From contig KZ992603.1 in NCBI GenBank assembly GCA_003614735.1, positions 1-26,841 on the forward strand: a DNA stretch of 26,841 nt, in the 5' to 3' direction. Within the stretch, counting starts at the first letter, position 1; each line of letters begins with the position of its first letter. Below the pieces are notes generated by a model. The model was given only the letters and a program-made list of their open reading frames with translations. It had not been told where the DNA came from and searched no databases. Origin of the DNA: Thamnocephalis sphaerospora (Eukaryota > Zoopagomycota > Zoopagomycetes > Zoopagales > Sigmoideomycetaceae). Positions 21,714 through 26,841 of this stretch are shown one piece after another. A program made the position numbers and the translations under genes.

Positions 21714-23034
21714 CTAGACGTGGGCTGTGGATGGACTAGTGTCGGCTGCATTGAGCGCTTGCTGTACTGCTTCCAGCACCTGCTCGTGAGCTTCGTGATG
21801 AGCCACCACGATACCACGGTTGCCAGAGAGTAGACGACCACGACCAAAATCAAGCGGCTGGCCGTCTGCATCGGTGACGCGTGCGCCTGCTTCTTCCACT
21901 AGCAGCGCACCGGCCGCATGATCCCAGATCTTTTCCACATAGTCGGCACGCACTGGGAGTCGAAGGTAGAGGTCTGCTTCACCACGAGCCACCACACCAT
22001 ACTTGCACTGACTGTCCAGTCGTGCTGGCTGTCCACGCAGGCCAAGTGCACTGGCAATGCGTGCGTTTAGGCCCTGGTTGGAATGGCCAGCTTCCCAGGA
22101 CTCACACAGCCGTGCTGCGGCAAAGTCGATCTTTCCATTTGTCTTGGGCAGCGAACGTAGCTGCACGCGATGCTCGGTTGGGTCATCGGCCGTGCGCTAT
22201 GGCGACGTAGTATTCGGATAAGCAAGTGATCATGCGGCAGACAGCATAGATGCGAATGCGCTCTGGTACCTGATAAGCGCCCTCACCACGAACAGCCACA
22301 AACATGACGTCTCTGGCAGGATCGCTGGTCTCTTCTGCAGCAGCGGCTGTAGAAGCGTACAAGTGTCCGGCCGAGGTAGGCAGATTGGGACAGCCAAGCA
22401 CGCCCAGGCGTACCGCGCCATTCTCAATCAATGCCAGGCAGACGGCATACTGACCGCCACGTAGAAAGCCCTTGGTGCCGTCTACCGGATCAAGCGTCCA
22501 GTGCTGGCCCTCGCGTCCTCCCTGGTAGCTGCCACGGTCAATGGCATCCAGCAGCTGGACGATGCCACACAGGGTAAGCACGACCGCCGATACAGCCTGC
22601 CACTGCGCGCATACATTGAGGTTTACCTCGTCGCTAGTACGCGGTCGGTCCAGCACACTGTTGGCCAGCGTGGTGATACGCTCGCGGAGGTGTGCAGCCG
22701 CTTGATCCTCGCTTCTCCGCAGCCCAGCCGTGTCTTCTTCGCCAACGATGCGCACCTGCGGAAACGCATCGGCCAGTACCGTGTTGATGACGGCCTGAGC
22801 AGCGTAGTCGGCCACGGTCACAGGCGATGCATCCTGCTTCACCTTGGTGTCGCTGGCAGCCAGCTGGTGCTGCACGCGACTGCAAACAAGCATGGCACGG
22901 CGGACTGCATCTAGCGCAACTGTACGCTCGCGCACCAATGCTGACGCTGCAGTATCGGCCAAAGGTCAGCGTCACATGGCCTCTACGCTGGCATAAGGCT
23001 GCGATGCGCTCGGCCTACCGGCAACGGCGGACAT
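21714..23034 (-). CDS. MET22: Hal2/Met22 3'(2'),5'-bisphosphate nucleotidase
   Basis: Four exons on the minus strand: 23034-23019, 22946-22627, 22554-22270, 22196-21714; 367 residues (yeast Hal2 is 357). The enzyme hydrolyses PAP to AMP, clearing the by-product of sulfate assimilation; it is Mg-dependent and the target of Na/Li toxicity. Motifs of the Li-sensitive phosphatase family: ASPVTVADYAAQAVI, VRIVGEEDTAGL, metal-binding DPVDGTKGFLRGGQYAVCLAL (D134, D137 in DPVDGT), LGVLGCPNLP, LDSQCKYGVVARGEADLYLRLP (core SQCKYGVVARGEADLYLRLP) and WDHAAGALLVEEAG. The 16-base first exon (MSAVA) was chosen because the main frame has a stop just upstream and no ATG; donor GTAGGC, branch CTGAC and acceptor TGCAG fit. 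Intron 2 (72 bases) is a stopless multiple of three. Confidence 0.95.
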
Positions 23035-23663
23035 GGCGAATGACAGACTATGACGGCACAGTGGATAGGAGGGTGTTTGGTTGAGAAGCGTAGGGTGTGT
23101 CACGTGCAAGCACCGGATCGCACCCGCCCTGTTCCGGGCGTGCAAGGACTGCGCAACCATACGCACGCGAGGGTCTGCAAGTGTACAGCGCGTGTCTGTT
23201 TCGTTCCACTCTTGCTCTTCTAGTTGCTTTCGTTATCGGTTCATAGCTGCCAGCTCTGGTGCACACGTTCTAGGACACACACACGCTACGCTCGCCGTCT
23301 CTGCTCGTGCACGTGCTCATCTACGCAGGACTGTGGCTGCGCAACGCTGGCCGCGTCTATCACCTTGACAACCCGCCAGTGTTGCCACCCGCTTGCTTAC
23401 AACGGCCTTTAGTGCGGCCGCTTTGCTGCCAACTGCCGAGTGGTCTTTGCTGTGCGCTCGTGCCCTCTTCCACCTCGACTGCCTTTGCCTATACGCGGCC
23501 TCTATCTGCGTCAGTCTGTTTGTTCCAGACGCTGTGCACCGTGGTCGTTGTCTTGCGTCCAAGCTGGAGCACCCGACTTGCCAGCCTGCACTAGGGGTCT
23601 TCTCCTTTTCTGCACGTAGCCGCTTGCGCCCCTGTCGACGCGGTCTGACCGCAAGTCTGCAAC
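23035..23663. promoter_or_regulatory. Divergent intergenic region between MET22 and PDK
   Basis: About 630 bases containing both promoters. The PDK-proximal half is pyrimidine-rich on the plus strand with many CTT/TCT/CCT clusters, probably the PDK leader. Chance open frames here are Cys/Leu/Arg/Ala-rich with no recognisable motif, and I see no gene. Confidence 0.4.
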
Positions 23664-25711
23664 ATGGGTAGCATGCTGAGGATACCGCCCAAGCTGTACG
23701 AGAAGATCAAGTACTTTGCCACGTTCCCGCAGACGGGCGTGTCTCTTCGGCAGATGGTCAAGTTTGGTAGGTTCCTTGCGGCGTTGGGGGCTTTTCATGG
23801 TACACAGCGTGCATGGTGATCCAGTACAAACGCTGGCTTACCGATGGCATCTGGTGCTACAGGCCAGAAACCGTCGCCAGGTACACTATTTCGTGCAAGC
23901 CAGTTTGTCGCTGGTAGGTGGCGCCATGTCCTGCTAGCAAGCTAGAGTACGCTACTGACGCGAACCAGATGAACTGCCGATTCGCCTCGCACATCGCGTG
24001 GTGGAGCTGGAGAATCTGCCAAACCATCTGAGCGAGATGCCATCTGTCATCAAAGTCAAGCACTGGTATGCGCAGTCGTTCAAGGTACGCGTGCATACCG
24101 AAAGCTTGGTCGATGATGCACGGGCAAGCGAGATTTGGGACTCACCACGATGCGGCATTTAGGATCTGGTCGAGTTTCCACGGCCAGAGCTGTCTGCAGA
24201 GCTGCGTGAGCGGCTGCGAGCGTCCATGGTGGCAGGTCAGGGGATGCAGCTACCCGAAGCGCAGCCTAATCCGGCCACATCCTATTACGCACACTCGTCT
24301 GTAGCTGCTGTCACGGGCAGCAACCGAAATGGTAATGCCGCCAGCGGTGCGAGTATGACACAGCAGCGACACGTACACGCGCGTGGCGCAGCGCATGTGC
24401 ACGGGCAGAGCCAGGGGACGCTCAGCAAGGCGGCGGCTAACCGCGGCGGCCACTCTCCGGAAACGCGTGCCTCTGTATCTCTAGCACATCGGTGAGTCTG
24501 CGGCAGTGATGGAGGCGGGCTGGGTCGCAGGCACTTTCTGCTCCACGGTCATCTTTGACGGCTAACGTGCACCAATGCCGCTTTCTGCAGCTACTATGCG
24601 CGCATGGACAATGTAGATCTACCGCGGGACATTCTCAAGTACAACGATGATTTTGTGCGATGCATCGGTGCCATCAAGCGTCGCCATGACCCAGTCGTGA
24701 CGACCATGGCCCAGGGCATCCAAGAGTACAAGGAAGCCATCGGCCATCAGCTGATCGATACCGATGTCCAGCTGTTCCTCGATCGATTCTACCTATCGCG
24801 CATTGGTATCCGTATGCTTATTGGTCAGTAGCAGTATCCTGGCATGGTGTCGCTGCCACAGAATCGGCTAATGTTTTTTACATTGGTAGGGCAACACATT
24901 GCGCTGCACCAGCCTCCGCCGGACAAGGACTATGTGGGCATTATTGGCACGCGTACCAACATTCGTCTAATTGCGCAGGAGGCCATCGAGAATGCTCGGT
25001 TCATCTGCGAAGACTACTATGGCCTGTTCAACGCGCCCGAAGTGCAGCTACACTGCCCTGACGACCTCGAGTTCATGTATGTGCCGAGCCATTTGCACCA
25101 CATGCTCTTTGAGCTGTTGAAGAATTCGCTGCGTGCCGTTGTGGAGACGGTGGGCTCGGACAGCGACGATAACTTTCCGCTCATCAAGGTCATCGTGGCC
25201 GAAGGCAAAGAGGTGAGACGGACGGCGACCCGCCCATCATGAATCCATTCCAACCAAGCGCGCGTTTGTCATTGCAGGATATCACCATCAAGGTGTCGGA
25301 CGAGGGCGGTGGCATTCCACGCAGCGGCATGCCCATGGTGTGGACGTACATGTACACGACGGCCGAAACACCCGAGCTAGACGCCGACTACAACAAGTCC
25401 GACTTTAAGGCCCCCATGGCCGGCTTTGGCTACGGTCTGCCTCTTAGTCGATTGGTGGGTGGTGCACTCGGCTGCGGCCAACTTGCTGCCATGCATACTG
25501 ACCGGTCTTGTTATGTCGCAGTATGCACGCTACTTTGGCGGCGATCTCAAGCTAATTTCCATGGAAAAGTACGTAAGATGGCGGCAGTATCAGCAGCGGC
25601 AATACTAACCGGCGCCAACGCCATGTCTATCTGTCTGCACGCTTTAGCTACGGCACCGACGCATACCTGCATTTGCGCCGACTCAGCGATAGTGAGGAAC
25701 CGCTTCCGTAG
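23664..25711 (+). CDS. PDK: Mitochondrial pyruvate (or branched-chain) dehydrogenase kinase, fungal PDK type
   Basis: Nine exons: 23664-23766, 23863-23913, 23969-24084, 24163-24491, 24591-24823, 24890-25212, 25278-25454, 25522-25568, 25648-25711; 480 residues. The family phosphorylates and inactivates the E1 alpha subunit in the mitochondrial matrix. The N-terminal four-helix part has FATFPQTGVSLRQMVKFG, PSPGTLFRASQF, ELPIRLAHRVVELENLP and IKVKHWYAQSFKDL. Then IKRRHDPVVTTMAQGIQEYK and the GHKL ATPase fold: HHMLFELLKNSLRAVVE (N box), VSDEGGGIPRSG (G1) and GFGYGLPLSRLYARYFGGDL (G2). The 51-base exon 2 was recovered from the family motif GQ(K/N)PS.GTLFRASQF. A low-complexity, His/Gly/Ser-rich insert (about 120-200) separates the helices; fungal PDKs vary here. 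Lipoyl-site and substrate choice (PDH versus BCKDH) cannot be told. No obvious presequence precedes the conserved N-terminus. Confidence 0.94.
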
Positions 25712-26268
25712 ACATGCGCTCGACTGTCGTCCGTTTTCCTCTCGCCGCTATTGCTGCCCGCGTGTACTATTAGGCCCATGCTGGCGCTCATTTCACGCCG
25801 CATTCCCAATAATTTCCACTCCCTGTATCTATCGTGTGATTCAGTGTGCCGTTTGGCTTGCGTGCCAATGTGACTGTGGCACTGAGAAAGCCAATCTAGC
25901 AGCGTATTTATTATGCTAATTTGCCGCGGCACACGCTGACAACAAAGGGCTTGTTGTGGATGTGCATGCGAGCACATGTGCATTGTGCCTGTGTCTGTAC
26001 ACGTAGTTGATGCAAGGAATGGCGCTAGACGACGGGGTAAGGCTTTGCCCACACGCAGAATGTAGCAAACATCATTTGCACCTGGTGCAACACGAATGCA
26101 GGAGACGTAAGCGCCAGCCGGCGGTACTCGCTATTGTCGACAGCGGCCCCTTCCATCGTTGTTGCCATCAACTCGACAACGCTAGTACGCCGACAACACA
26201 GTCGCAACCGTGTGCAGACTGCATCAGGCTTACCTGGCCTACCTTGCATAGCGAGCAGGCGTGCCACG
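25712..26268. other. Intergenic region between PDK and the F-box-like gene
   Basis: About 560 bases. An AT-richer patch with TTTATTATGCTAA (25907-25919) follows the PDK stop by 200 bases. The frame of the next gene is open back to about 26134, without another ATG. No further gene or RNA is supported. Confidence 0.35.
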
Positions 26269-26805
26269 ATGCTATCGTCGCTGGAAAATGTACTGCTTCG
26301 ACTGCCGCTTGTTTCTCAACAGTGTCTACTTTATGAACTGAGCCCGCACGAAGTCGTCCAGCTAGCGCGAGCATCGCGACTACTGCGCAGTGTCGCTTTG
26401 AGTGACACGATGTACTGGCGCAGCGCATTTTCTAATGCGTTTTGCATTGGTCTGCCGCAGGGTCCTGCCAAGCATATCGACGAATCTGTATGGCTGGGCG
26501 GCGTGCTGGCGCGGTTTCCGCGCATGCGGGATGAATGTGATGCGTGTATACGGACAAAATACGCTCGCCTTGCTCGCGCATCGGGCTGGCTCACGCTCTA
26601 CGCGCAATGTGCACGACTGGAACAGATTTGGCGTGTAGAGCGGCCGCGCGCTTTGGAGCTCATCAGCCGCGAACGCACCTGTCCCTTGTGCCTAGCTGTA
26701 GAGGCGCAGCAGCCCAATGTGCTTCCCTGGCTGGAATACGCACCATGGCCGCGAGCACTCGAGTCGTTACTAGCCTTGCCATCAGAACCGGCATCATTAC
26801 AATAA
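26269..26805 (+). CDS. Small F-box-like protein
   Basis: A single-exon frame of 178 residues from the first ATG. The N-terminal 55 residues resemble an F-box: LRLPLVSQQCLLYELSPHEVVQLARASRLLRSVALSDTMYWRSAF (cores LYELSPHEVVQLARASR and DTMYWRSAF). F-box proteins link substrates to Skp1-cullin ubiquitin ligases. The remainder is Arg/Leu/Trp-rich with two CxxC-like pairs (ECDAC, TCPLC) and no repeat domain that I recognise. The TAA stop (26803-26805) lies inside an AATAAA hexamer. The frame is long for chance and its composition is protein-like, but without a firm family match it could also be an exon of a larger spliced gene that continues past the right edge. Confidence 0.5.
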   Translation: MLSSLENVLLRLPLVSQQCLLYELSPHEVVQLARASRLLRSVALSDTMYWRSAFSNAFCIGLPQGPAKHIDESVWLGGVLARFPRMRDECDACIRTKYARLARASGWLTLYAQCARLEQIWRVERPRALELISRERTCPLCLAVEAQQPNVLPWLEYAPWPRALESLLALPSEPASLQ

Positions 26806-26806
26806 A
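26801..26806 (+). terminator. AATAAA polyadenylation signal overlapping the stop codon
   Basis: AATAAA spans 26801-26806 and contains the TAA stop of the F-box-like frame. If used, it would give a 3' UTR of only some 10-30 bases. Confidence 0.4.
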
Positions 26807-26841
26807 AAGCAAGCAAGTGCAGGATATCGGGACAATGACAG

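Noticed and set aside
23307-23671. Cys/Leu-rich plus-strand frames upstream of PDK
   Set aside because: They lie in a CT-rich leader and lack motifs; a mitochondrial presequence joined to PDK would need an unsupported splice, and the ATG at 23664 already precedes the conserved N-terminus.

Overview
This window is nuclear DNA from a gene-dense, intron-rich eukaryote, most likely a flagellated (zoosporic) early-diverging fungus or a close opisthokont relative. Genes lie on both strands, often 100-600 bases apart. Nearly every gene is cut by short GT-AG introns of about 55-103 bases with CTAAC/CTGAC-like branch sites; intron 1 of RLI1, at 256 bases, is the outlier. Base composition looks mid-50s % GC by eye (not counted). 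The fungal flavour comes from an Erd1-type EXS protein, a Hal2/Met22 nucleotidase and a fungal-style pyruvate dehydrogenase kinase. Yeast-like fungi are argued against by a complete PLK4 (the centriole-duplication kinase, absent from fungi that lost flagella), NUDT21/CFIm25, and a PRKRIP1 spliceosomal protein.

Layout. 1-583 (-): N-terminus of an unidentified Ala/Gln-rich protein running off the left edge. 1091-3780 (+): RLI1/ABCE1, ten exons. 4409-5795 (-): unidentified Ser/Arg-rich protein with a coiled coil and a C-terminal membrane segment; its 3' end is ambiguous. 5796-8165: 2.4 kb gap holding only a tRNA-Lys(CTT) (7752-7824, -) and simple repeats. 8166-10730 (+): PLK4, eight exons. 11134-12672 (+): ERD1-like EXS protein. 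12934-14876 (-): SURF6/Rrp14. 15131-15989 (+): PRKRIP1. 16404-17772 (+): DUF4436 membrane protein. 18023-18980 (-): NUDT21. 19148-20650 (-): CDK7/Kin28. 20915-21626 (+): small basic protein, perhaps nucleolar. 21714-23034 (-): Hal2/Met22. 23664-25711 (+): PDK, nine exons. 26269-26805 (+): F-box-like protein.

Functional picture. This is a mix of housekeeping genes rather than an operon-like system: ribosome recycling (RLI1), ribosome biogenesis (SURF6, perhaps the small basic protein), transcription and mRNA processing (CDK7, NUDT21, PRKRIP1), Golgi/phosphate homeostasis (ERD1), PAP/sulfur metabolism (Hal2), mitochondrial pyruvate control (PDK) and centriole duplication (PLK4). Several neighbours are divergent and may share short promoters (583|1091, 14876|15131, 20650|20915, 23034|23664). 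The most informative element is PLK4: kinase, cryptic polo box and C-terminal polo box are all present, with an unusually short linker. Exon models were built by hand from splice signals, reading frame and family knowledge; no alignment or search was run.
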